NCBI GenBank assembly: GCA_030280995.1
Contig: JASXTE010000016.1
Span: 21,610,001-21,674,000 of the forward strand
Direction: 5' to 3'
DNA from: Hemileia vastatrix
Taxonomy: Eukaryota; Basidiomycota; Pucciniomycetes; Pucciniales; Zaghouaniaceae
DNA: 64,000 bases
The position numbers and the translations under genes are program-made. Below, one piece after another: positions 56,401 to 64,000 of this stretch; positions within the stretch are counted from its first letter, which is position 1; each line of letters starts with the position of its first letter. The notes beneath the pieces were generated by a model. It made no database searches. It was given only the letters and a program-made list of their open reading frames with translations, and was not told the DNA's origin.

Positions 56401-57742
56401 ATTCCCTTAGATCATGAACAACTCTAAGCTTGCCATTCGGTTTCTTGATACAAAATACCGGACTAGAATAACTTGATGTTGATTGCTCATACAGTCCAGT
56501 GCGTATCCGTTCTCTGACAACTTCAATATAGGCTTCTTTTAATGCAGCCGGAATAGGAATCTGTTTCTGCTGCCACGGTTCATGACATACCACAGGAATC
56601 TTGTAAGGCTCCCCATAGGAATGCTTCAACACACCCCTCTCCTCTTCTACAAAAGCAATGGCCTTCTCTCGCTTGACCATCACATCCAACAACAACTTCT
56701 TCTCTTCTCCAGACAACCAACTATCAGGTCCAAAATTAACAACACCCAGTTTCTCAAAAGTGATTCTTGGCGTCTCAGAAAATTCAGGCGGATTCTTTAC
56801 CAAGGGACTTTCATAAGGATTTCTTGATAACCTTGGTCTTCTCAAAGGTGGATTTAATTCAGCAGGTAGCGGTTCATTAATAGGTCGAACTTTATTTGCT
56901 ACCTTCTTATATTTGGCTGCGTCCACATCTAAATAAACTTGAGGTAAAACATTTTCTTTTGTATCGCCATTAAAAATTTCATCAAATGAATCTTCTTCAT
57001 CGCCAGAATCGGAATAAGAAAAATTAGAAAAATATTTTATTTCATTTTTAAATTTTACCCTTTTCTCCTTTCCCTTGTCTAATTTATAAACAGATTTTCC
57101 AACACCTTTGCTTCCCTTATCCAGCAGTAAATCACCCGTAAAGAAAGTTGGCAGTTTAACCTCTTGCTGGAGGACCGGAATTGAATTTTCACAAAAATTT
57201 TTTTTTTGTGTTTTAATTATACTGAGATTTTTAATTGGATTTTGATGAGATAATTGCAGTTTACCCTCTTGCTGGAGGTCCATAATAGAAGGAGATACTT
57301 GCAGTTTAGCCTCTTGCTGGAGGTCCGGAATAACATTTTCACAAAAATTATTTTTTTGAGTTTTAATTATACTGAGATTTTTAATTTGGTTTTGATAAGA
57401 TTTTTGCAGTTTACCCTCTTGCTGGAGGTCCATAATAGAAGGAGATAATTGTAGTTTAACCTCTTGCTGGAGGTCCAGAAATGAATTTTCACAAAAATTA
57501 TTTTTTTGTGTTTTAATTATACTGAGATTTTTAATCGGGTTTTGATAAGATTTTCGCATTTTACCCTCTTGCTGGAGGTCCAGAATAGAAGAAGATAATT
57601 GCAGTTTAACCTCTTGCTGGAGGTAATCAAACATACCCTTCCAATTTTTATCCAACCTAATTTGGCCCATTTTGCCTTTTTCACCGTTTTTAAATTTAAT
57701 AGAAAAACCGGGTAAATCCAATAAACATATAGAAAAGTCCAA
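53435..57742 (-). CDS. Gypsy Pol: reverse transcriptase, RNase H, integrase
   Basis: An open frame of 1435 codons. In order: an N-terminal repeat region (three ~50-residue units with LQQEVKLQ and LQQEGKLQ, 57151-57625); RT with LRELNRV, the LPQGATN box and active-site FIDD (IFIDDGGIKG); RNase H with AVDSSQIAAGAVL; a linker; integrase zinc finger HHCC (HEDLGHRG ... CKECQRR); integrase core with Asp in VSLDAVH, Asp in TVDGGPEF and Glu in GMVERGH; and the GPY/F module (DRWNGPYKIKE). The first codon in this frame after a stop is TTG, so expression probably needs a -1 frameshift from pro. The pol frame extends upstream to that site (57883) except for one TGA at 57752-57754. The enzymatic part looks intact, so it may act in trans. 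Confidence 0.9.
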   Translation of the reverse strand: MDFSICLLDLPGFSIKFKNGEKGKMGQIRLDKNWKGMFDYLQQEVKLQLSSSILDLQQEGKMRKSYQNPIKNLSIIKTQKNNFCENSFLDLQQEVKLQLSPSIMDLQQEGKLQKSYQNQIKNLSIIKTQKNNFCENVIPDLQQEAKLQVSPSIMDLQQEGKLQLSHQNPIKNLSIIKTQKKNFCENSIPVLQQEVKLPTFFTGDLLLDKGSKGVGKSVYKLDKGKEKRVKFKNEIKYFSNFSYSDSGDEEDSFDEIFNGDTKENVLPQVYLDVDAAKYKKVANKVRPINEPLPAELNPPLRRPRLSRNPYESPLVKNPPEFSETPRITFEKLGVVNFGPDSWLSGEEKKLLLDVMVKREKAIAFVEEERGVLKHSYGEPYKIPVVCHEPWQQKQIPIPAALKEAYIEVVRERIRTGLYEQSTSSYSSPVFCIKKPNGKLRVVHDLRELNRVTIKDAGIPPSAEEFVEAFAGRVCYGLGDIMGGYDERELHPDSRPLTTFDTPLGRLQLTRLPQGATNLVAVYQAQMAWILQDEIPQYAGIFIDDGGIKGPTTNYDNEVLEENPGIRKFIWEFAITLERIFFRIEEAGLTISGSKFSCCVPALEILGHVVCREGRIMSKKKVNKIQSWPRPKNTTEVRGFLGVCVYVRMFIKDFSSLAAPLRRLTRKDADWEWDEECEKAFVKLKEVVGKDLVLHKLDYGKEAGRIYLAVDSSQIAAGAVLSQMDKAGYIRPVRYESVVFTEVESRYSQPKLELCGVAKILKKLQHILWGQHFELQVDAKSLIQMINYPSLPNAPMTRWVAFIQHFSFDLVHKPGKTFTMPDGLSRRPPTEEDSDSEEFDEDIPIIKASTKGAEDFPYLPHEVKLAGLLCLDYGVDDLHQEDKLENSFYVNKGVGKGVDKFGRKEVEEDVVYVEEDGLVVWDSSKLRNGVYVGELENLNKKVDKEKELFSNTVYEGSKGAEEKRQHSLIKDLFRGQQLLAHSCEGDIGDREVPIDVILINFQDEVWGQTGFYFLLVKYLLTLERPEDCEDNEWVAIKRKSSTFYLSGRRLMRRRYPNPQVVITQEKGQELVLKSLHEDLGHRGVGETFRRISDRFWWPGMKMAVKQWVQSCKECQRRSYLRPKEPGRATGEYTLFGRVSLDAVHIKEGRYKYLIVARDDLSGWVEAAPLINLTAKNVAEFFLNNWVYRYGVMKLVTVDGGPEFGKEFKEAVLKVGSKVRVATPYYPEAEGMVERGHQVIKDALVKMCGISAEKWRHYLPLVLFADRITAKRTTGFSPYELVFGQKAVLPVDLEAESYLGVDWDTVKTTEELLCARMMQLEKKEEYLEKAYSRMMKIRNQSVRYWDERLAHRLRKPLNPGDMVLVYNRSLESQWGKMFADRWNGPYKIKEQVSGGSYVLEELHGVVLKKRVAADQVKQFYPRGTRSAEVFLRNEDKL
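57151..57625 (-). repeat. In-frame 150-bp repeats carrying paired hairpins
   Basis: Three units of about 150 bp, each with two AGTTTA + CCTC-N6-GAGG hairpins, plus one extra hairpin. All are in the pol frame and give LQQE(V/G/A)KL. The loop TTGCTG is constant. Confidence 0.85.
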
Positions 57743-57879
57743 AACGTATTTTCACTCCAAAGTAATATTAACAGAAAATAATTGAGAATCCACTTGAATT
57801 ATCTCCAAGTGAGCTGACCTATTGCAATCCGGGATCTCATCCTGAGGAGAGATTACAACATTAGAGTGATCAGCCCCTG

Positions 57880-57892
57880 CTACCCCAAAAAA
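57880..57892 (-). promoter_or_regulatory. Candidate -1 frameshift site, pro to pol
   Basis: On the minus strand: CAT TTT TTG GGG TAG in the pro frame. A one-base slip back on the T-run leads into the pol frame (GGG GTA GCA GGG), which then reads VVISPQDE. The old element has an overlap at the corresponding place (62962) and also reads VTISQDE after a slip. Confidence 0.55.
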
Positions 57893-59487
57893 TGAGGGCT
57901 TCCATCCCTTTCCAACAAACATAATTCACCAGAAGCCGTCCGTTTAATATGCCGCTTCTTGGTGCAAACACAACACTGGCACAGAGTAGTAATCCCTGGC
58001 CGTGTTTCCCAACCTTCATCTCCAAGAGGCGCTAACCGCATATGTAACCTCCGCATATCTTCACCAGTGATTTCCAAACTAATCCCCATGCTAGCTTGAT
58101 ACCCTATCCTGGCCTCAAAATCCATCAAAAAAGGACCACCAAGAACATTTTTGACTGCTCCTCTGGCCACATAAAAGTGAACCTTACCAACAGATCCACC
58201 AATGCCTAACCTGACATGCTCAGCTGTGCCCATCAGCCCTGTTGCATGCCCTCCAATGCCTCTGAGGTTTCCCCCAGTTCCACTTTTAATTGGCAAGCCT
58301 ATACTCGTTGCTTGCTGCAATGAAATTAAATTAATTTGAGACCCTGAATCGACCAAGGCCTTAACTTCTTTACCGTTAAGAGTTACCACCAGGTAACCCA
58401 GGGGAGCGGAAAAATGCGTATCTACATCTTTCCCAAACTTTTCAGCATTTTCACAAATATATTCCACCTCTCCAGTGGAAACCCGATGCCTCGTCAAATG
58501 CTTCTTTTTCTTTTCAGCAAGCGCCGGACTAATCGTAAATAACTCCCCCAAAGATAAGGGAATCGGCAGTTGATTCACCCTATTCAAAACTGCGTCCATC
58601 GCATTAGCTTGACCAGAAACTACTGGCCGCTCATACTGGACCTTTGATTTTACAACCTTGGCCCTGGGTACCTCTTGAGGTCCAACCGAGCCATCTTCAC
58701 CCCCCATTATAACATCTTCACTTTCTATAACCCTAACTCCGTCACCAGCTTCTTGCACTAATCCTGATCCATCGCTAGTCCTTCTTACTCCCTCCATTGG
58801 GATGGGACCGCTAAAACTTGGTCTGGGTAGAGATGCCAACGGTACGTCCTCCTCAGAATCTGAATCATCATCTGGCATAGGCTCACCATTTAAATCAAAC
58901 TTGCCATAACTAGGGGGCCCCATATCAGCAATCCCCTTCTGCATTTTATATAATTTGTCCTTAGAGTAAGGGTTCAATTTGTTGGCGGCAGTTTGAGCAC
59001 TAGAATTCTTGTCCTTAGAGTAAGGGTTCACTTTGTTATTGGCCTTGCCAGGATTAGCCCTCAATTGGCTCTGAATGCTACTTTTCGCCTTAGTAGAAGC
59101 TGCTCTTCTAGCAGCATTAACATCGTATTCGCCGGCCATACAGCTACCCTCCACCTGGGCAACCGTCGCCAGCTCTAAACCACCAAAAGAAGTAGAAAAT
59201 GTGGCTTTACTGACCTCTTTCTCCTTGCCCTTGTCAGCTTTACCACCATTACCATTACCATTTTTGCCACTCTTGGCATTAACATCTTCATCCGTCACCT
59301 CTTCAAATCTGGCTCTCCTTTCAGCCGTTAAACTTCTTCTGACCAAATCAGAAGGAGACTGTCCATCACTGGGCTTGATGAACGAACCATCAGGAAATTT
59401 ATAAACTTTACCATCAAATAAAACTTGCCCAGCATCCATATCCTTATCAAGAGCAAAACAAACTGTTGCTCTGTGCCCCCCCCCCTA
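57880..59487 (-). CDS. Gypsy protease (pro) frame
   Basis: The frame is open from just after a TAG at 59485-59487 down to the stop at 57880-57882, about 530 codons. It starts inside the gag zinc knuckle and runs with a Ser/Lys/Asn-rich spacer (two NKxNPYSKDK repeats near residues 140-165) to the retropepsin domain: DSGSQINLIS (catalytic Asp), GIGGHATG, and the GGPFLMDF region near the end. Retropepsin would cut the Gag-Pro-Pol precursor. It has no own start near its beginning (first ATG at 59439) and lies in the -1 frame relative to gag. The end has a T6-G4 run next to the stop, the likely site for the next frameshift. Confidence 0.85.
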
Positions 59488-60491
59488 TTACAATAGGAGC
59501 ACACCTTTGGCTCATCATAGCCACCTCTATAATTACTACCACCATTCCCACCATTTCTCCCATTACCTGGGAAGCGGTTACCATTATTATTGCCATTATA
59601 ATTTCGACGTTCATAACCTCTGGACTGATAAGAAGTTGACGTTGACAAAGAAGCGATTGGGGCCTTATTGGCCTTCTGGGTTTCTTGAACAAATATTTTT
59701 AATTGTTTCGTTAAATCGGCCAAATGATTGACCATCTTATTATCTACATTACCCTCAACTTTAGCAGCAGGTAATCCCATTTGAGCCTTCTTGGCCTCCT
59801 GGGCTTTGACCATAATATCGTTGTTTTCGGCCAAAACTTCGCTAACCTTGCTAACATATTGAGTGCATGACTCTTGATATTTGTCCAACGCCAATAACTT
59901 TAGATGGGCTTGAATGTTGTCCTTGATAACCTCCAGAGCCAGCAGTTTCTTCTCACCATTAGGCAGTTCCTTCATCAAATCTTTTCTTGAAAGATCCTTC
60001 AAGACGTCCATTTGAATATCCCTACTGCATGCTGTCCAAAACAAATCTTTTGCCTGGTTCTCATGCACTAACTCATCCACCAGTATGAGATATTCCACCA
60101 CTTCATCAAACTGAACACAGAGCTTTTTGAAGTCAGCCATAGAAGAAACACCACCTTTTGCTTGCCAGTCTCCAACAATTTTATTGAGGTCCATCATAGT
60201 AAACCTAACACCCCATCTATCAACCATAGCTTTGGAAAGCTTAACCCAATCCTTGTCCTTAAATGCCTGCATAGCAATAACCTCTTTTTCCACCTCCCTA
60301 TCAGCAATAAAAAACCTAACTTGCTTCACCATATCCACATGAGAAGCACCATCAACAGCAGCAGCAGCTTCATACCTGCTAATGAACCATTTAACCTCCT
60401 CCCCATCAAACTTTGGGCCATCCCAAGAAACAATTCTAACTGAGGGAGTAAGAGGGTTAGAAGATCCAGAAGCAACAGCAGAAGAAGACAT
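59328..60491 (-). CDS. Gypsy Gag
   Basis: 387 codons from the ATG at 60491 (MSSSAVASGS). A helical capsid-like region fills residues 20-230, then a Gly/Asn/Arg-rich basic stretch, then the start of a CCHC zinc knuckle (CSYCNRGG at 59510-59490). A run of ten G at 59485-59476 interrupts the knuckle: in the gag frame it reads on as GTEQQ and stops at 59328, while a -1 shift gives H-RATV-C and completes CX2CX4HX4C. The shift could be programmed (G-run slippage) or the run may have gained bases. Gag forms the particle that packages element RNA. Confidence 0.85.
   Translation of the reverse strand: MSSSAVASGSSNPLTPSVRIVSWDGPKFDGEEVKWFISRYEAAAAVDGASHVDMVKQVRFFIADREVEKEVIAMQAFKDKDWVKLSKAMVDRWGVRFTMMDLNKIVGDWQAKGGVSSMADFKKLCVQFDEVVEYLILVDELVHENQAKDLFWTACSRDIQMDVLKDLSRKDLMKELPNGEKKLLALEVIKDNIQAHLKLLALDKYQESCTQYVSKVSEVLAENNDIMVKAQEAKKAQMGLPAAKVEGNVDNKMVNHLADLTKQLKIFVQETQKANKAPIASLSTSTSYQSRGYERRNYNGNNNGNRFPGNGRNGGNGGSNYRGGYDEPKVCSYCNRGGGTEQQFVLLLIRIWMLGKFYLMVKFINFLMVRSSSPVMDSLLLIWSEEV
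59476..59485 (-). promoter_or_regulatory. Candidate -1 slippage site, gag to pro (G10)
   Basis: Ten G in a row on the sense strand, directly after a TAG in the pro frame, so the two frames can only be joined within or after this run. Confidence 0.5.
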
Positions 60492-60648
60492 CCCAATAAT
60501 TAATGAAAAGCGTTAACAATCGATAAAATAACAAGCCTCTTGCAGGCCAATAACAAAAATCCAATTAGAGTTCCAGAAAATAAGCCTCTTGCAGGCTAAG
60601 AACGTTCTTGATCCAAGTAAGTCTTTAAAGAAAGCTAGAGAAATTGAA
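60492..60648 (-). other. 5' leader of young gypsy element
   Basis: Leader between primer-binding site and gag ATG. It holds two hairpins (GCCTCTTGCAGGC at 60535-60547 and 60593-60605), each preceded on the plus strand by AATAA or ACAA. They resemble the 3' hairpins but have a different tail. Confidence 0.6.
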
Positions 60649-60665
60649 CCCCATGTTGGGCGCCA
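60649..60665 (-). other. tRNA primer-binding site
   Basis: On the minus strand, TGGCGCCCAACATGGGG follows two bases after the LTR end. The TGGCGCC start matches the usual complement of a tRNA 3' end used to prime minus-strand DNA. The exact tRNA is not assigned. Confidence 0.75.
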
Positions 60666-60667
60666 AC

Positions 60668-61819
60668 TATGGTAAGGTAAACTCTTACAGTCGCCTTGCT
60701 GTAAGCAGAATCCGGAGGAGATATGTGGATTTAGCTGAAAACCCCGTCCTTCCAATAAAATAACAAAATGGGAATTCTAAATCACTAAGCTAACCAGTCT
60801 ACTTGGATCTGATTGTTAAAAATAATGAAACTCTAAAGTATTTAACGCTTATTGAGATTAAATGATCGTGGCTGTTGAGAAAAGAAATACTGATAACAAC
60901 AATTAAGGTGTACCAGTGAAAGATCTGAAAAGATTGACTTTTATGTTTTTATAATAATTTAAATTTTTATGAGACAGCAATAATCAAGTCCCAGTGAGGA
61001 AGACCTTTCTAAAGATACCCTGTATGAAGTGTGATTTAAATTGTTGAGTAGTATTTCTAAAATGTTATATATAAAATATAAAGTTATAAGGGTATTACAA
61101 ATTATTTAATTTGTTGAGTAATAAAAAATGAGACCGTGGTGGTTAATGATTAAGCTGTATGTTGTATCCCCCCCTCAATTTCGAGTTTGAGAGGCTCTTA
61201 AGTATACCTAGTCACGTGCCTAAGTTTTCCCCTCCAGAGCTCACCCAGAGTCAATCCGGAGCCCGTACGGAGTCCGTACGGAGTCGAAGCGGAGTCCGAA
61301 CGGAGTCCGTACGGAGTCCAAACGGAGTCGAAGCGGAGTCCGTCCGGACTCAATTAGAACCTTTAAAACTATAATAAAAAATCTAGAAAAATTACACATA
61401 ATAAAGCCACTTCCCCTTTACATTCCAAACTATTTTTCGTAGTCTGCGCAGCTCTAATCACCCCGTGAAAATTCATCAAAGTTAAGTAATTTCTAAAAAC
61501 ATAAGTATTTCTATAAAACTTTAAAATCCATTTAAAAAAATATAAGAAAAATAGTAAAAATTCTGGGAAAATTTCGCAAGGTTCTTGAGTGACTCAACTT
61601 GATACTTATAAATTCTTCAGACCGTAAAAATAATTTTTCTCCGTAAAATAAATTGTTTTCGCATAGGCATTCGCTCTTGACCAATTTCTTCATATTTAAA
61701 ACTCAAATAAATTAAATAAAACCCTTTTATATATATATAAAAATAATAACGCCAATCTTTCACGCTGTAATAACTCCATTTACGTACTTAGGTGCCACAC
61801 TAAACTTTAGGCTACCACA
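60668..61819 (-). repeat. 5' LTR of young gypsy element
   Basis: 1152-bp partner of 49555-50706. Several LTR differences are C/T or G/A transitions. Its GGAGTC stutter (61247-61352) has more intact CpG sites than the 3' copy. Confidence 0.95.
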
Positions 61820-62961
61820 ACGGATTCTCCTCTAACACCTCCCCATCATAATCACTGGCTGTTCCTTTTATACCGCCATCATCAATAAAAATTCCCACAT
61901 TTTCTGGAACTTCATCCTGAAATATCCACATCATCTGTGCTTGATATACCACCACAGAATTTTTTTCACCTTGCGGTAACCATATCAACCTGAAGCGCCC
62001 CAGTGGGGTTTCAAACATTTTCATGGGTCTGGATGATTCATCCAATTTGCGCTCATCATATCCTCCCATAATATCACCTAATCCATAACATGCACGTCCC
62101 ACAAAAGAATCCACAAATTCCTCTGACATTGGTGGCATTCCTGCATCCTTTTAGTAACCTTGTTCATCTCCCTAAGATCAAGAACAACCCTTAATTTACC
62201 ATTATTTTTAACAACAAAAAACACTGGACTTGAATAACTAGACATAGACTGTTTGTAAAAGCCAGACCTTAACCTTCCCCTAATTAAATCCGTATACTCT
62301 TCTCTTATAGCGGCTGGTATTGGAAAAGCCTACCTTTGCCACAGCGCATGAGGTATAACTGGAACAATATAAGGTTTACCATAAGAGTGTTTTAACAAAC
62401 CCCTTTCCTCTTCAGAAAACGCAAAAGCCTTTTCTCTAAGAACCATAAAATGTAACAACAACTTCTTTTCTTTCTATGACAACCAATCCTCTGGTCCAAA
62501 ATTAACCATCTGAAGCCTCTCCATCAAGATTTTACTAGTAGGCCCAAATTCAGGTGGAAACCTTGTTAAAGGAGTATCATAAGGATTCGTAGACAGTGCC
62601 GGCCTCTGAAAAGGAGGATTCAAATCAGGAATTGGTACATTTACTGGTTTAACCTTGACAGCCTCTGGTTTATACTTAGATGCTAAACAGGGCTTTCTGC
62701 TCCCTTCATTACTTAAAATCAAACCCTTTCTAATATAACTACAGGTTACACCTAAATCCTGTTTTTGTCTTCTCTTTTTAATATAAGTATAACAAAATCC
62801 ATAATTAAAGAAATTAAAAAGCTTAGGTATAATACATTCTACTGTAGTATTCCCAAGACACCTATGAAGTACCACTTCATGTATCCCATCTTGTTGGACT
62901 GACTGGTCACTATCCGGGTTCCTCTCATCCTGGGAGATAGTAACACCTAAAATGCCAGTCC
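61820..62961 (-). pseudogene. Old gypsy pol, proximal part
   Basis: From the pro/pol overlap down to 62474 the frame is open (VTISQDE, then KKRRQKQD, then EDWLS and a TAG). RT motifs follow with lesions: SSYSSPVFF and LREMNKV, a frameshift near 62150, then 62138-61820 with GDIMGGYDER, LPQGEKN and FIDDGGIKG up to EEN-P, where the young element is inserted. It continues at 49554. Confidence 0.85.
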
Positions 62962-64000
62962 CTAATGAAAATGTTGGCGCCTTCCTGGCTGTCTCCCTAT
63001 CTCATCATCTGAGACTTCCTCATGAAACTCTCTTTTTCTCTCTAATTGTGCAGCTTCAGAGTACTTAGTTTCCCAGCCACCATCCTTAGGCGCTACTAAG
63101 ACTGCTGCTACTGGAACACCATCATCACCCAAAATCCTTATTCCAATAGTCTTATTCAAACAATAATCAATAGTTGCAGAATAATCCATTATGAATAGCG
63201 TGCCTAAAACTGGTTTAACTACACCCATTGGAACATAAAAGTGTATATCCGTTGTTGCTCCCGCAACTCTAGTGCGTAAATACTCTGCTACACCTATAAC
63301 AGGCAACCTACCTCCACCGATTCCTGCGACAGTAGCCTCATAATCTTTAACAGGAAGACCTAACTCCACAGCATCATGTACTGACACCACGTTGATTTGT
63401 GAACCTGTATCTACTAACGCTCTAATTTGCTTACCATTTACAGTAATCATTGAATACCCTAAGGGTCCTGAATAATGTGGCACCCTAGGTAATCCAACAA
63501 CTGGCTGAATTGACTGCTCTCCAACATCAAAATGAGCGCAATTAGCAACCCTTTTCTTCCTGCACTTATCCAAAATTCCCTTTGCTACATCCGGAGCTAC
63601 TGCTGTCAGCACCCCCAATGGAACAGAAACTGTAGTCTTCAAACATTGCGCAACTAAATCCTCAGCTGCCTTAGGAAAATCAGAGTGAACCAGGTGCTGC
63701 ATCCTCCATTTAGGTTGAGTTGCCTTCACACCAGCCTTTTCTCTTCCAGGTGGATTCTTTGGAGTATTGTGCCTCTCTCCTGACATTCCTTCAGCAGGTA
63801 CCGCTCTTTGCTGCACTACCTCTTACTCCTCTATCATTGCTGTTTGATCTTCTACCTGATGATCCACACCATAACCACCTGGTTCAATACCATCCATTTC
63901 AACATCCTTGATAGGAGCAGGTGTATTCTCTCTAGTAGTATACCCTACTTCCTCCATATCCTCTGGATTTGCATACCTAGCACCAGCTCTTCTCGGCCTA
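62962..64000 (-). pseudogene. Old gypsy protease frame (partial)
   Basis: The frame runs in from beyond the window edge with one TAA near 63821 (EE-stop-EVVQ), then is open to 62962. It contains DTGSQINVVS (catalytic Asp), GIGGGRLP and VLGTLFIMDY, matching the young protease. Its stop (62962-62964) overlaps the pol frame in the -1 direction, as in the young element. Confidence 0.8.

Larger units (their letters stand above)
49551..61823 (-). mobile_element. Young gypsy retrotransposon (12.3 kb) nested in the old one
   Basis: LTRs of 1152 bp at 49555-50706 and 60668-61819 enclose gag, pro and pol on the minus strand. ACGG flanks both sides (49551-49554, 61820-61823), a 4-bp target duplication. 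The LTRs differ at roughly two dozen positions by eye (about 98% alike), so the insertion is fairly recent. Order gag-pro-RT-RNase H-integrase is that of Ty3/gypsy; I see no chromodomain. The long 3' untranslated region (50707-53434) is full of hairpin repeats. Confidence 0.95.
42767..64000 (-). mobile_element. Old gypsy retrotransposon, split by a younger one and running off the window
   Basis: Minus-strand element: 3' LTR (42767-43902), antisense genes, pol (47.1-49.55 kb, then 61.82-62.9 kb after the nested element), pro (62962 onward). The pol frame is restored exactly when 49551-61819 is removed: ...EEN-P codons before and Y-I-R-R codons after. The 5' LTR and gag lie beyond 64000. Compared with the young element it is rich in GCGC tetranucleotides. 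Confidence 0.85.

Noticed and set aside
59507..60443. Plus-strand open frames opposite gag
   Set aside because: Mirror frames of the gag and pro genes, with His/Tyr- or Ser-rich low-complexity translations.
1..64000. CRISPR arrays or bacterial operons
   Set aside because: The sequence is eukaryotic (spliced genes, LTR elements). The regular repeats seen are satellites or retrotransposon hairpins without spacer-type diversity.

Overview
This window is a graveyard of nested transposable elements in very AT-rich DNA with simple-sequence arrays. I recognise no host housekeeping gene, tRNA or rRNA. Short GT-AG introns, Ty3/gypsy and Ty1/copia elements, Harbinger-type (DDE_Tnp_4) transposase genes and TET/JBP-like dioxygenase sequences of the kind common in rusts point to a basidiomycete fungus, most likely a rust (Pucciniales) with a large AT-rich genome. 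That assignment is inference from protein families, not from a marker gene.

Layout. 1-2455: two long satellite-like arrays (7-bp, then 8-bp unit). 3821-11941: DNA transposon copy A, with genes for a Myb/SANT-like coiled-coil protein (+), a TET-like dioxygenase (-) and a DDE transposase (-). 13.7-17.2 kb: MITE-like inverted repeats and a decayed minus-strand gypsy element. 17230-23066: a second gypsy LTR, split by a complete but dead 5.1-kb copia element with 409-bp LTRs. 24.9-25.6 kb: micro- and minisatellites. 25723-31775: DNA transposon copy B, inverted relative to A, with the same three genes. 32.2-34.5 kb: a dead plus-strand gypsy fragment. 36486-36682: a short MITE whose ends resemble those of A and B. 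39.8-42.8 kb: remnant copy C (TET-like tail plus Myb-like gene). 42767-64000: an old minus-strand gypsy element, inserted in copy C and itself split at 49551-61823 by a young 12.3-kb gypsy element with 1152-bp LTRs.

How the parts fit. A, B and C share one cassette: a DDE nuclease, a DNA-binding coiled-coil partner, and a protein resembling TET/JBP 2-oxoglutarate/Fe(II) dioxygenases, which oxidise methylated bases. Differences between A and B are often CpG to TpG/CpA, as expected if these elements are cytosine-methylated. No copy is intact: the transposase is broken in both A and B, and only B keeps an uninterrupted dioxygenase catalytic exon. The young gypsy element has gag, pro and pol in three successive -1 frames and carries about thirty copies of a short hairpin followed by UAAACU. 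Older gypsy relatives carry, on the opposite strand between pol and the 3' LTR, a cysteine-cluster gene that recurs at four or five loci.

Main candidates for something new: (1) the three-gene transposon with a TET-like gene, (2) the covarying hairpin array in the gypsy RNA, (3) the antisense cysteine-cluster gene, (4) the double -1 frameshift layout.
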